NCBI GenBank assembly: GCA_021778815.1 | Contig: JAJYBW010000203.1 | Span: 1 to 6,507, forward strand | DNA: 6,507 nt | From: Acidobacteriota bacterium | GTDB lineage: Bacteria > Acidobacteriota > Terriglobia > Terriglobales > Acidobacteriaceae | Reading direction: 5' to 3' | Shown: one piece after another, positions 1 to 6,213 of the stretch | Numbering within the stretch: position 1 is the stretch's first letter | Layout: the number at the start of each line of letters is the position of its first letter | Notes under the pieces: model-generated | Seen by the model: the letters and a program-made list of their open reading frames with translations, nothing else | Told to the model about the DNA's origin: nothing | The model's database searches: none | Made by a program: the position numbers and the translations under genes

Positions 1-102
1 AACTTTGGCCGTCGATTGCGGGGCAGGCGCTTCCTTCTGTTGCGCGAATAGCGACACGGCAAGCAGGAGGGTACATGCCGCAATCTTCGCCTGGAGCAAC
101 AT
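1..102 (-). CDS. Exported protein, N-terminal fragment with signal peptide
   Basis: Reading the - strand from the ATG at 102-100 gives 34 codons open to the window edge. The peptide begins MLLQAKIAACTLLLAVSLFA and continues QQKEAPAPQ. It has a short n-region with one Lys, a hydrophobic stretch at about residues 7-19, and a likely signal peptidase I site after Ala20 (FA|QQ). A Pro/Ala-rich stretch follows, as is common at the start of mature periplasmic proteins. An in-frame TGA lies five codons upstream of the ATG, so the start cannot lie much further out. The Shine-Dalgarno is poor. Residues 7-10 (IAAC) resemble a lipobox, but the hydrophobic core comes after that Cys, so a lipoprotein is unlikely. 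The function cannot be told because the mature part is outside the window. The gene diverges from the phosphatase gene. Confidence 0.6.
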   Translation of the reverse strand, partial: MLLQAKIAACTLLLAVSLFAQQKEAPAPQSTAKV

Positions 103-394
103 GCCACGAGAATATCACTCGAACCAAGACCTTCCACGCAGAGAATCAGGCTCGGTGGGTTGGTCTTTGCGAGACTTCTGGGCGACGGCGAGATTGAATG
201 GCGGGGTGGGATTTTGTCTGACGAGGGGCTCTCAACGTCGCCGCGACCGCTTGGCCGCCGAATTCGCTTAGCTGCAACCTCATCCTTCATGTATCTTGCT
301 GTTCATAGAGTCATTGAACCAAGTCGGGAAAGCTGCATCTCCGACGCATAGTATGTTTGCGCGCTCAGCGAACGGCGCGGCTGAAGGAGCTGTG
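103..394. other. Divergent intergenic region
   Basis: This 292-base spacer separates the leftward exported-protein gene from the rightward phosphatase operon and should hold promoters for both. I see no strong sigma-70 type -35/-10 pair on either strand. A TTGAACC at 314-320 resembles a -35 element, but no convincing -10 lies at the right distance. The phosphatase frame stays open back to a TTG at 296 and an ATG at 353, but neither has a Shine-Dalgarno. I see no RNA gene or significant repeat here. Confidence 0.4.
384..389 (+). promoter_or_regulatory. Shine-Dalgarno of the phosphatase gene
   Basis: AAGGAG sits 5 bases before the ATG at 395. It decides the start in favour of 395 over the in-frame TTG at 296, ATG at 353 and GTG at 392, none of which has a comparable site at good spacing. 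Confidence 0.7.
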
Positions 395-1540
395 ATGGAA
401 CTCGAAAGCACCCTCCACCTGCAGCAGCAGATCGCCCGCCTGCAGGCGTTGTTGGAGGCCAGTCACACTATTCACAGCACTATCGAGCTCGACAGCGTGC
501 TGCGTGCCGTGCTGGAGTTGAGTGTCCGTGAACTCGAGATGGCGGGTGCGTTTTTCACTGCATTTCCTTTTTCTTATGGGGAGATTCAGCCTCGATTTCT
601 GCTGCATCCGCCGACCTCCGATCCAAAGCGCGGTTGTTTTCGCTTTCCCCTGCTCGATCGCAGCGGGACCCTGCTGACAGAGATGATTGTGCTCACCCGC
701 GATTGCGCGCCGCTCTCCTTATATGAGCAGGACTTCCTGGAAAACTTGTCCATGCAGGCGGCCGTTGCCATTGAGAATGCCCGCTACCACGAGCGCACGC
801 TCGACCTGGAAAGAGTGCAGCAGGATTTAGCCTCGGCGCGCGAAATTCAGCGTAGCCTGTTGCCGCAATCCATGCCTGCGATTCCCGGATACAGCATCTC
901 CGCCCGTTCCCAGACCTGCTTTGAAGTCGGCGGAGACTACCTGGATATCCTTCCATTACCCGATGGCCGATGGATGATGGTGGTCGCCGATGTCGCCGGC
1001 AAAGGATTGGCTTCTGCCCTGGTGGGAACATCCTTCCGCTCGGCATTTCGCGCCATGGCTGCCTCCGGCCTTCCATTGGAGGACATAGCCGCCAAGCTAA
1101 ATCATGTGCAAGAGTCCGACGGTGCGGAAACCCGCCGCCGTTACGTCACCGCCATCTTCGCCCAGCTGGATCCCGCCGAACATACCCTGGATGTTGTTAA
1201 CGCGGGACATAATCCGGGATTTCTAGTGCATGGCAAGAATATTCAGGAGATTGGCGCCAGCGGAACGCCGGTTGGCATGCTGGCCGGGATGACCTACACC
1301 TCCATGCGGTATCATCTGGAGCAAAACAGCCGATTTCTCTTGTATACGGATGGATTGACGGAAGTATTTCGCGGCGACGAAGAATTTGGCCCCGAGCGTC
1401 TTCTTGAAGAAGTCCGTAGCTGGCGTGGTACACAGGCAGAACAATTGCTCAACAGCGTCTGGTCCGCAGTAGAATCCTTCGATGGGGAAGTCGAACTCAC
1501 GGATGATCGTACGGCCCTGGCTTTGCTGCGAGTACAGTAG
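395..1540 (+). CDS. GAF domain PP2C/SpoIIE serine phosphatase (RsbU-like)
   Basis: This 381-residue cytoplasmic protein is a serine phosphatase of the SpoIIE/RsbU branch of the PP2C family. Such enzymes use two Mn/Mg ions to dephosphorylate a STAS-domain protein. Residues 1-25 are a short coiled coil. Residues about 25-133 look like a GAF sensor domain, ending in LSMQAAVAIENAR, the usual closing helix. Residues 130-155 form a helical linker (SAREIQRSLLP) typical of this class, and about 165-381 are the phosphatase. Visible phosphatase motifs are EVGGDYLD (177-184; Asp181), ADVAGKG (Asp199), NAGHNPGF (269-276), GTPVGM (290-295), LYTDGLTEV (Asp319) and LTDDRT (Asp370, Asp371). All acidic metal ligands expected in the family are present, so it should be active. 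The GAF ligand is unknown. It is the first gene of a three-gene set with a RsbW-like kinase and a STAS protein, its probable substrate. There are no membrane segments. Confidence 0.92.
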   Translation: MELESTLHLQQQIARLQALLEASHTIHSTIELDSVLRAVLELSVRELEMAGAFFTAFPFSYGEIQPRFLLHPPTSDPKRGCFRFPLLDRSGTLLTEMIVLTRDCAPLSLYEQDFLENLSMQAAVAIENARYHERTLDLERVQQDLASAREIQRSLLPQSMPAIPGYSISARSQTCFEVGGDYLDILPLPDGRWMMVVADVAGKGLASALVGTSFRSAFRAMAASGLPLEDIAAKLNHVQESDGAETRRRYVTAIFAQLDPAEHTLDVVNAGHNPGFLVHGKNIQEIGASGTPVGMLAGMTYTSMRYHLEQNSRFLLYTDGLTEVFRGDEEFGPERLLEEVRSWRGTQAEQLLNSVWSAVESFDGEVELTDDRTALALLRVQ

Positions 1541-1552
1541 CTATCGAGGAGT

Positions 1553-1573
1553 CGATTGGAACGCATCCAATCG
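1553..1573 (+). promoter_or_regulatory. Intergenic hairpin 1 between phosphatase and kinase genes
   Basis: CGATTGGA at 1553-1560 and TCCAATCG at 1566-1573 are a perfect 8-bp inverted repeat with the 5-base loop ACGCA, starting 12 bases after the phosphatase stop. No T-run follows, so it is not a standard intrinsic terminator. It could be an RNA stability or processing element, a weak attenuator, or a DNA operator. The function is inferred; the symmetry is seen directly. Confidence 0.5.
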
Positions 1574-1585
1574 TCCAGGCAAGTT

Positions 1586-1600
1586 GGAAGGATTGCTTCC
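1586..1600 (+). promoter_or_regulatory. Intergenic hairpin 2 abutting the kinase ribosome site
   Basis: GGAAG (1586-1590) and CTTCC (1596-1600) form a perfect 5-bp stem with loop GATTG. The stem ends at the base before the GGAGG Shine-Dalgarno (1601-1605). Two U-G wobble pairs (1584-1585 with 1601-1602) could extend it into the first two G of that site, partly masking it. This arrangement could tune translation of the kinase relative to the phosphatase. The short stem makes the effect uncertain. Confidence 0.35.
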
Positions 1601-1605
1601 GGAGG
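1601..1605 (+). promoter_or_regulatory. Shine-Dalgarno of the kinase gene
   Basis: GGAGG lies 6 bases before the ATG at 1612. This favours 1612 over the in-frame TTG at 1606, which directly touches the site and would leave no spacer. Confidence 0.75.
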
Positions 1606-1611
1606 TTGAGT

Positions 1612-2055
1612 ATGGTGCAGGAAATAACATCCGCAGTTGAGTTGAGGCTTCCTTCCAAATTAGGATTTGAGAAGGTTGCGATGCAAACTGCTTCAGGTGT
1701 GGCCCGGTTGATGGGATTTCCAGACGACCGCATCGAGGACCTAAAGACGGCTGTTGCCGAGGCTTGCATCAATGCCATTGAACATGGCAATCGCTTCGAT
1801 GAACGGCTGAGTATTGGAATCGTTCTCTCCATGGAAGATGGGAAACTGGAAGTAAAAATCCTGGATTCCGGCTCGGGACTTCACAAGAAAATGAATCCGC
1901 CCGACATCGACCGCAAAATGCACGGCGAAGAACAGGCGCGTGGCATGGGTATGTTCCTGATGCAGGCCCTGGTGGACGAAGCCGAATGGACACAGACACC
2001 GCACGGTGGAAATTGCGTACGCTTAATGATCCGTCTAGACAAGGAAGAGGAGTGA
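1612..2055 (+). CDS. RsbW/SpoIIAB-like serine kinase (anti-sigma factor type, GHKL ATPase)
   Basis: This 147-residue cytoplasmic protein has the size of RsbW/SpoIIAB (about 140-160). The family are GHKL-fold ATPases that phosphorylate a Ser on a partner STAS protein and, in the classical systems, also bind and inhibit a sigma factor. Visible motifs are the N-box EACINAIEHGN (50-60), with Glu50 as the likely catalytic base and Asn54 as the Mg ligand; the G1 box DSGSG (85-89) contacting adenine; and the G2 glycines in RGMGMFLM (110-117), which closes the ATP lid. The N-terminal strand (VELRLPSKLGF) and the helix before the N-box match the HATPase_c_2 layout. It lies 71 bases after the phosphatase and 9 bases before the STAS gene, its probable substrate. 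No sigma factor gene is in the window, so the output could be a sigma factor elsewhere or another target. The C-terminus is unusually acidic (DKEEE). Confidence 0.9.
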   Translation: MVQEITSAVELRLPSKLGFEKVAMQTASGVARLMGFPDDRIEDLKTAVAEACINAIEHGNRFDERLSIGIVLSMEDGKLEVKILDSGSGLHKKMNPPDIDRKMHGEEQARGMGMFLMQALVDEAEWTQTPHGGNCVRLMIRLDKEEE

Positions 2056-2064
2056 GATAGCGAT

Positions 2065-2439
2065 ATGGCCATGCAACCGCAACTCAACACCCGTGCCAAT
2101 GTGGATGAGGTGAAGGCAGCCGACGGAAGCCCCATCTCCGTGCTGCGTTTTACTGGCGATATCACCAGTACCTCCCGCGATGTTGTTTTTGGCGCTTACC
2201 AGGAAGTTCCGGCGGCGACCCGCAAACTGGTCTTCGACTTCTCGAAAATGGAATACATGAATTCCAGCGGCATCGCGCTGATTATTGAACTTCTGATGGC
2301 GGCCAATAAATCCGATCGTTCAGTGCAGAGCTATGGCTTGTCGCCTCATTTTCAGAAGGTTTTTACCATGGTCGGCCTCAACAAATACACCACCCTGCAT
2401 CCGGATGAGGCGACGGCCTGCGCCGCATTTGCCGAGTAA
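2065..2439 (+). CDS. STAS domain anti-anti-sigma factor type protein (SpoIIAA/RsbV-like)
   Basis: This single-domain STAS protein of 124 residues is close to SpoIIAA/RsbV (about 110-117). The N-terminal strand region ends in SVLRFTGDIT (25-34). The core strand KLVFDFSKMEYM (54-65) leads to the phosphorylation loop NSSGIAL (66-72). By alignment with SpoIIAA the phospho-acceptor is Ser68, the second Ser. In the unphosphorylated state such proteins bind the kinase; phosphorylation by the kinase releases it, and the phosphatase resets it. The residue before the Ser pair is Asn66, where the classical proteins have Asp. The start at 2065 is preceded by GAGGAG (2047-2052) inside the kinase stop region, 12 bases away. 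An ATG at 2071 is in frame but further from it. The 9-base gap to the kinase gene argues for coupled translation. The ligand or sigma partner is unknown. Confidence 0.88.
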   Translation: MAMQPQLNTRANVDEVKAADGSPISVLRFTGDITSTSRDVVFGAYQEVPAATRKLVFDFSKMEYMNSSGIALIIELLMAANKSDRSVQSYGLSPHFQKVFTMVGLNKYTTLHPDEATACAAFAE

Positions 2440-2551
2440 GATCGTTTGACTTCCTGCCACATTAAGGTGTGTTGAATATCGTGATGAGTGCGCAACTACG
2501 CATCGAGTTTGCCAGCTAAAGCGTCCCCATGTGCAGCTTGCGCATCTCAAT

Positions 2552-2578
2552 CCAGAGAGGCGGATAATCGTCCTCTGG
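2552..2578 (+). promoter_or_regulatory. Imperfect hairpin upstream of the formate dehydrogenase gene
   Basis: CCAGAG (2552-2557) pairs with CTCTGG (2573-2578); a shifted alternative is AGAGG (2556-2560) with CCTCT (2572-2576). It lies in the 170-base gap 2440-2609 between the STAS and formate dehydrogenase genes, which otherwise shows no clear promoter, terminator or RNA gene. A tiny reading frame at 2484-2519 has poor ribosome-site spacing. The hairpin is short and could be chance. If real, it would lie in the 5' leader of the formate dehydrogenase mRNA. Confidence 0.25.
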
Positions 2579-2609
2579 CACCGCCAACCCTCATTCGGGG
2601 TCATCCACG

Positions 2610-5600
2610 ATGAACAATCATTCTTTGCATTACACAGTCGGCGCCCATTCTTCTGCCACCTCCTGCAAGCTTGAAATTGACGGTGTCATCCGCACGGCTG
2701 CTCTCGGCGAGCCCTTGGTTGATGTTCTCAATCGAATCGACAGAATCATTCCCCAGGTCTGTTATCACCGGCAACTCGGTCCGATCCAAACCTGCGATAC
2801 CTGCATGGTCCAGGTGAATGGAAACCTGGCGCGGGCCTGTGGAACGCCTGTTGCCGATGGCATGCTCGTGGTTACAAAGTCAGACATGGTTGACGTCGCC
2901 CAACGCGAAGCCTTCGACCGCATCCTGGGCAATCACATGCTCTATTGCACGGTCTGCGACAACAACAACGAAAACTGCACCGTGCATAACACCACTGCAT
3001 TGCTCGATGTGAAGCACCAGAAACGTCCTTACACTCCCAAGCCCTACCCGGTCGACAACAGCAATCCCTTTTACCGCTACGATCCCGACCAATGCATTTT
3101 GTGCGGGCGGTGCGTGGAGGCCTGCCAGAATGTGCAGGTCAATGAGACGCTGTCAATCGATTGGGAATCGCAGCATCCTCGCGTTCTGTGGGATGGAGGC
3201 GAAACCATTGCGGGCTCCAGTTGCGTTTCCTGCGGCCACTGCATCACCGTTTGCCCATGCAATGCTTTGATGGAAAAATCGATGATCGGCCACGCTGGAT
3301 ACTTTACTGGCCTGCCACGCAAAGCACTCGACAACATGATCGATGTCGTCAAGGGAGTCGAGCCCGAAACCGGATACGGCCCGATCCTTGCGGTATCTCA
3401 GGTGGAAGCCGCCATGCGCGAACAGCGCGTCAAACGGACCAAGACGGTCTGCACCTATTGCGGCGTTGGATGCTCCTTTGACATCTGGACCAAGGATCGC
3501 CACATCCTGAAAATTGAACCGGCCGAAGGTCCCGCCAATGGCATTTCCACCTGCGTCAAAGGAAAATTCGGCTGGGATTATGTGAACGCGGAAGATCGTC
3601 TGACGAAGCCATTGATCCGCGACGGAGAAATATTTCGCGAAGCCACCTGGAAGGAGGCGCTCGATCTGATTGCCACGAAATTGTCTGCGATCAAGAACGA
3701 GCATGGCCCGGACGCGATTGGATTGATCGCATCCTCAAAATGCACGAACGAGGAGAGCTTCCTGATGCAGAAGCTGGCTCGCGCCGTCATCGGTACCAAC
3801 AATATTGATAACTGCTCTCGCTATTGCCAGACACCCGCCACCATGGGGCTGTCTCGCACCGTTGGCTATGGCGGTGACAGCGGTTCCATTCGCGACATTG
3901 AGGCCGCCCGCCTGGTCCTGATCATTGGCAGCAACACTGCGGAGAGCCATCCGGTTTTGGCGACGCGGGTCAAGCAGTCGCACAAATTGCGAGGTCAACG
4001 TCTCATCGTGTCTGACCTGCGAGAGCATGAAATGGCGCGTCGGGCAGACGTACTTATGCGCCCGAAGCCTGGAACGGATCTGGTATGGCTCTCTGCGGTT
4101 GCAAAATACATCATCGACAACGGCTTGGCGAAGATGGAATTTGTCGATCGCTGGGTGAACGGCTTCGTCGAGTATCGCGACAGCCTGGCTCCGTTCACTC
4201 TGGAATATGCGGAGCAACTGACGGGGATCCCCGTCGCCACGCTGCAGCAGGTCGCGCAGGAGATCGCACAGGCCAGCAGCGTATGTATTCTGTGGGCCAT
4301 GGGCGTTACCCAGCACTGTGGCGGCTCCGACACCTCCACGTCCATTTCAAATTTGCTGCTGGTCACCGGCAACTATATGCGCCCCGGTACCGGCGCCTAT
4401 CCTTTGCGCGGCCACAATAATGTGCAAGGCGCCAGCGACTTCGGCTCAATGCCGAACATTGTCTCCGGCTATCAAAAGGTAGACGATCCGGAGGTCATTG
4501 CTCGCTTTGAGCAGGGATGGAATGTAAAGATGCCGACGACCACGGGCCTCGACAATCACCAGATGATTGACGCTATCCACCAGGGAAAACTGAAAGCGAT
4601 GTACCTGAAGGGTGAAGACACCATCACCTCCGATGCCAACGAAAATGATGTGCGCAAAGCATTGAAGGAGCTCGAATTCCTGGTCGTGCAGGAAGTCATC
4701 CTAAGCGAAACCGCGCGCTACGCCGACGTGGTATTGCCGGCCAGCCCAAGCCTGGAAAAGGATGGAACCTTCACGAACACGGAGCGGCGTATTCAGCGGC
4801 TGTATCAAGTGTTCGAGCCGTTAGGCGAAAGCAAGCCCGACTGGCGCATCATTCAGGACATTGCCAACGCGCTCGGTGCGAATTGGAACTACAGCCACCC
4901 GTCGGAAGTGATGGACGAAGTGGCTTCGCTGACTCCTCTCTTTGCCGGAGTGAATTATGAGCGTCTCGAAGGATATAAAACGCTGCAGTGGCCCGTGGCC
5001 GCGGATGGCTCGGATCAGCCGCTGCTGTTCACCGAGAAGTTTCCGTTCCCCGACGGCAAGGCGAAATTCCATCCGCTGGAATGGATCGAGCCGTGCGAGC
5101 AAGTCAACGATGAATTCGATCTGCACCTGAACAACGGTCGCCTGCTGGAGCATTTTGAAGCCGGAAACATGACCTTTCGCTCCAAAGGAATCATGGAAGA
5201 GACGCCTAATACGTGGGTGGAAATTTCTCCTGAACTGGCCGCGGATCGAGGCATCGAAACAGGTCGATGGGTCCGCCTGCGCTCCAAATACGGCCAGGTG
5301 AAGGTGCAGGTTCTCGTCACCGACCGGGTTCAAGGAAAACAAATCTACCTGCCGCTCAACTCAACCGACCAACCGGTCAATCGGCTCACCGGCGTCGGCA
5401 TCGATCGCGCCACGCACACTCCCGCGTACAAAGAAACCACGGTGCAAATGATTCCGCTGGAGGAGCAGGGTGCGAATCCGCTGCCGCGCATCAACTTCCG
5501 CTTCGGCCATCCCACGCCGCAAAATGGAGTCGAAGTGGAACGCAAATGGCAGCGCAGCGACTATCGTTTGCCTGGAACTGCACCCGACGACAAACTCGTG

Positions 5601-5624
5601 CAGATTGCGAACTTGCAGGTATAA
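2610..5624 (+). CDS. fdhF: Soluble molybdenum formate dehydrogenase, YjgC/YrhE (ForC) type
   Basis: This protein (1004 aa) should oxidise formate to CO2 in the cytoplasm and pass electrons along a built-in cluster chain; there is no Tat or Sec signal. Order of sites: a NuoG-like 2Fe-2S domain (Cys51, 62, 65, 77); a His-Cys 4Fe-4S site (His109, Cys113, 116, 123); two ferredoxin 4Fe-4S sites (Cys162, 165, 168, 172 and Cys205, 208, 211, 215); then the bis-MGD Mo/W catalytic domain with its own 4Fe-4S site (Cys281, 284, 288, 315). The Mo ligand is Cys406 (TGC at 3825-3827) in SRYCQTPAT, at the selenocysteine position of E. coli FdhF, followed by Gln407 where FdhF has His. Arg600 in YPLRGHNNVQGAS matches the formate-binding Arg. 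About 860-975 is the molydopterin-dinucleotide C-terminal domain. From memory, the overall sequence closely resembles B. subtilis YjgC/YrhE (about 980 aa). The ATG at 2610 has only a weak GGGG site, at 2597-2600. The DUF1641 gene follows after 13 bases, as in Bacillus. No cofactor-maturation gene (fdhD, moa) is in the window. Confidence 0.93.
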   Translation: MNNHSLHYTVGAHSSATSCKLEIDGVIRTAALGEPLVDVLNRIDRIIPQVCYHRQLGPIQTCDTCMVQVNGNLARACGTPVADGMLVVTKSDMVDVAQREAFDRILGNHMLYCTVCDNNNENCTVHNTTALLDVKHQKRPYTPKPYPVDNSNPFYRYDPDQCILCGRCVEACQNVQVNETLSIDWESQHPRVLWDGGETIAGSSCVSCGHCITVCPCNALMEKSMIGHAGYFTGLPRKALDNMIDVVKGVEPETGYGPILAVSQVEAAMREQRVKRTKTVCTYCGVGCSFDIWTKDRHILKIEPAEGPANGISTCVKGKFGWDYVNAEDRLTKPLIRDGEIFREATWKEALDLIATKLSAIKNEHGPDAIGLIASSKCTNEESFLMQKLARAVIGTNNIDNCSRYCQTPATMGLSRTVGYGGDSGSIRDIEAARLVLIIGSNTAESHPVLATRVKQSHKLRGQRLIVSDLREHEMARRADVLMRPKPGTDLVWLSAVAKYIIDNGLAKMEFVDRWVNGFVEYRDSLAPFTLEYAEQLTGIPVATLQQVAQEIAQASSVCILWAMGVTQHCGGSDTSTSISNLLLVTGNYMRPGTGAYPLRGHNNVQGASDFGSMPNIVSGYQKVDDPEVIARFEQGWNVKMPTTTGLDNHQMIDAIHQGKLKAMYLKGEDTITSDANENDVRKALKELEFLVVQEVILSETARYADVVLPASPSLEKDGTFTNTERRIQRLYQVFEPLGESKPDWRIIQDIANALGANWNYSHPSEVMDEVASLTPLFAGVNYERLEGYKTLQWPVAADGSDQPLLFTEKFPFPDGKAKFHPLEWIEPCEQVNDEFDLHLNNGRLLEHFEAGNMTFRSKGIMEETPNTWVEISPELAADRGIETGRWVRLRSKYGQVKVQVLVTDRVQGKQIYLPLNSTDQPVNRLTGVGIDRATHTPAYKETTVQMIPLEEQGANPLPRINFRFGHPTPQNGVEVERKWQRSDYRLPGTAPDDKLVQIANLQV

Positions 5625-5625
5625 A

Positions 5626-5631
5626 GAGGAG
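5626..5631 (+). promoter_or_regulatory. Shine-Dalgarno of the DUF1641 gene
   Basis: GAGGAG lies 6 bases before the ATG at 5638, directly after the formate dehydrogenase stop (5622-5624). It supports 5638 as the start, although the frame is open much further upstream inside the dehydrogenase gene. Confidence 0.75.
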
Positions 5632-5637
5632 ATTGCC

Positions 5638-6213
5638 ATGGCCCAGCCGATTCGTACCTACACGCCGCATCGCAATGAGCAGGAAGAACTGCGTGCGAAA
5701 GTGGAGAGTGCTCCAGTGCAACATGCTCAGGCCGTGTTGGCGGCCTACCAATTGTTGCAGGAGGCGCAGGATCACGGCGTGCTCGACACCCTGCGTGGTG
5801 CTGTTGGGGCAGGAGACGCCATCGTCGACAAGCTCTCTGAATTTGCCAACACACCCGAGGGCATTCGCGCCATGCGCAATTTCCTGGCGCTATCGCGCGT
5901 TTTCGCGAATCTCGATCCGGAAAAGGTGGACGCCGTCGCCAACGCCATCACAGAGGATCAATGCCGCAAAACCGCCCCGGGTTGCGAGCCGCCGTCGATC
6001 TTGAAATCCCTGCAGCGCATGAACAGTCGCAACAGCCGCCGAACGCTGGCAACCATCGCCGCCGTCACGGATGCATTCGGCAGGGAACCCGATCTTCCCG
6101 AGCAGGGCCCGGTATTCGGCAACGCTCCCGGCTGGCCGCCACGCGTTGTGCTACCCCTCGTAGCCCTAACGCTGGCAGGCGTTGCGGGATACTGGATTGG
6201 TCGTCGCCGCTAA
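5638..6213 (+). CDS. DUF1641 protein with C-terminal membrane anchor (ForE-like partner of formate dehydrogenase)
   Basis: This 191-residue protein is helical and soluble over about residues 14-150 and matches the DUF1641 pattern: a helix with QAVLAAYQLLQEAQDHGVLD (31-50), a small-residue helix GAVGAGDAIVDKL (54-66), the segment NTPEGIRAMRNFLAL (71-85), and the conserved C-terminal helix region LKSLQRMNSRNSRRTLATIA (122-141). In B. subtilis, DUF1641 proteins YjgD/YrhD (ForE) sit next to this kind of formate dehydrogenase and are reported as its partner for menaquinone reduction. Here a Pro/Gly linker (about 151-167) leads to a hydrophobic segment at 169-188 (VVLPLVALTLAGVAGYWIG) ending in Arg-Arg-Arg, a typical tail anchor that I do not recall in the Bacillus proteins. 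Two Cys (109, 116) lie in the loop before the conserved region. It is probably cotranscribed with the dehydrogenase. The assignment rests on pattern and gene order; no biochemical role can be read directly. Confidence 0.8.
   Translation: MAQPIRTYTPHRNEQEELRAKVESAPVQHAQAVLAAYQLLQEAQDHGVLDTLRGAVGAGDAIVDKLSEFANTPEGIRAMRNFLALSRVFANLDPEKVDAVANAITEDQCRKTAPGCEPPSILKSLQRMNSRNSRRTLATIAAVTDAFGREPDLPEQGPVFGNAPGWPPRVVLPLVALTLAGVAGYWIGRRR

Noticed and set aside
73..84. Lipobox IAAC in the - strand exported protein
   Set aside because: The Cys is only residue 10 and the hydrophobic core follows it, so a signal peptidase II substrate is unlikely.
121..323. Direct repeat GAACCAAG at 121-128 and 316-323
   Set aside because: One 8-base match between two places in a 300-base spacer is expected by chance.
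314..354. TTGAACC (314-320) and TAGTAT (349-354) as a promoter for the phosphatase operon
   Set aside because: The gap between the boxes is about 29 bases, too long for sigma-70, and no ECF-type -10 fits well.
296..394. 33-residue N-terminal extension of the phosphatase from TTG 296 or ATG 353
   Set aside because: It has no Shine-Dalgarno and no domain character, whereas AAGGAG precedes ATG 395 at a good distance and the coiled coil begins there.
2484..2519. 11-residue reading frame as a possible leader peptide for the formate dehydrogenase
   Set aside because: The nearest AAGG is 14 or more bases from its ATG, and there is no regulatory codon run or terminator structure to support attenuation.
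3825..3827. Possible selenocysteine at the active site
   Set aside because: The codon is TGC, a plain Cys; there is no in-frame TGA and no SECIS element needs to be sought.
3153..4316. Two antisense open frames of 183 and 193 codons (3153-3704 and 3735-4316)
   Set aside because: They lie opposite highly conserved formate dehydrogenase sequence and show no recognisable domains; typical of antisense shadows in GC-rich genes.
5267..6004. 245-codon open frame on the + strand overlapping the formate dehydrogenase end and the DUF1641 gene
   Set aside because: It is rich in Arg, Ser and Pro with no domain character, overlaps two well-supported genes in another frame, and has no ribosome site. It is a shadow frame.
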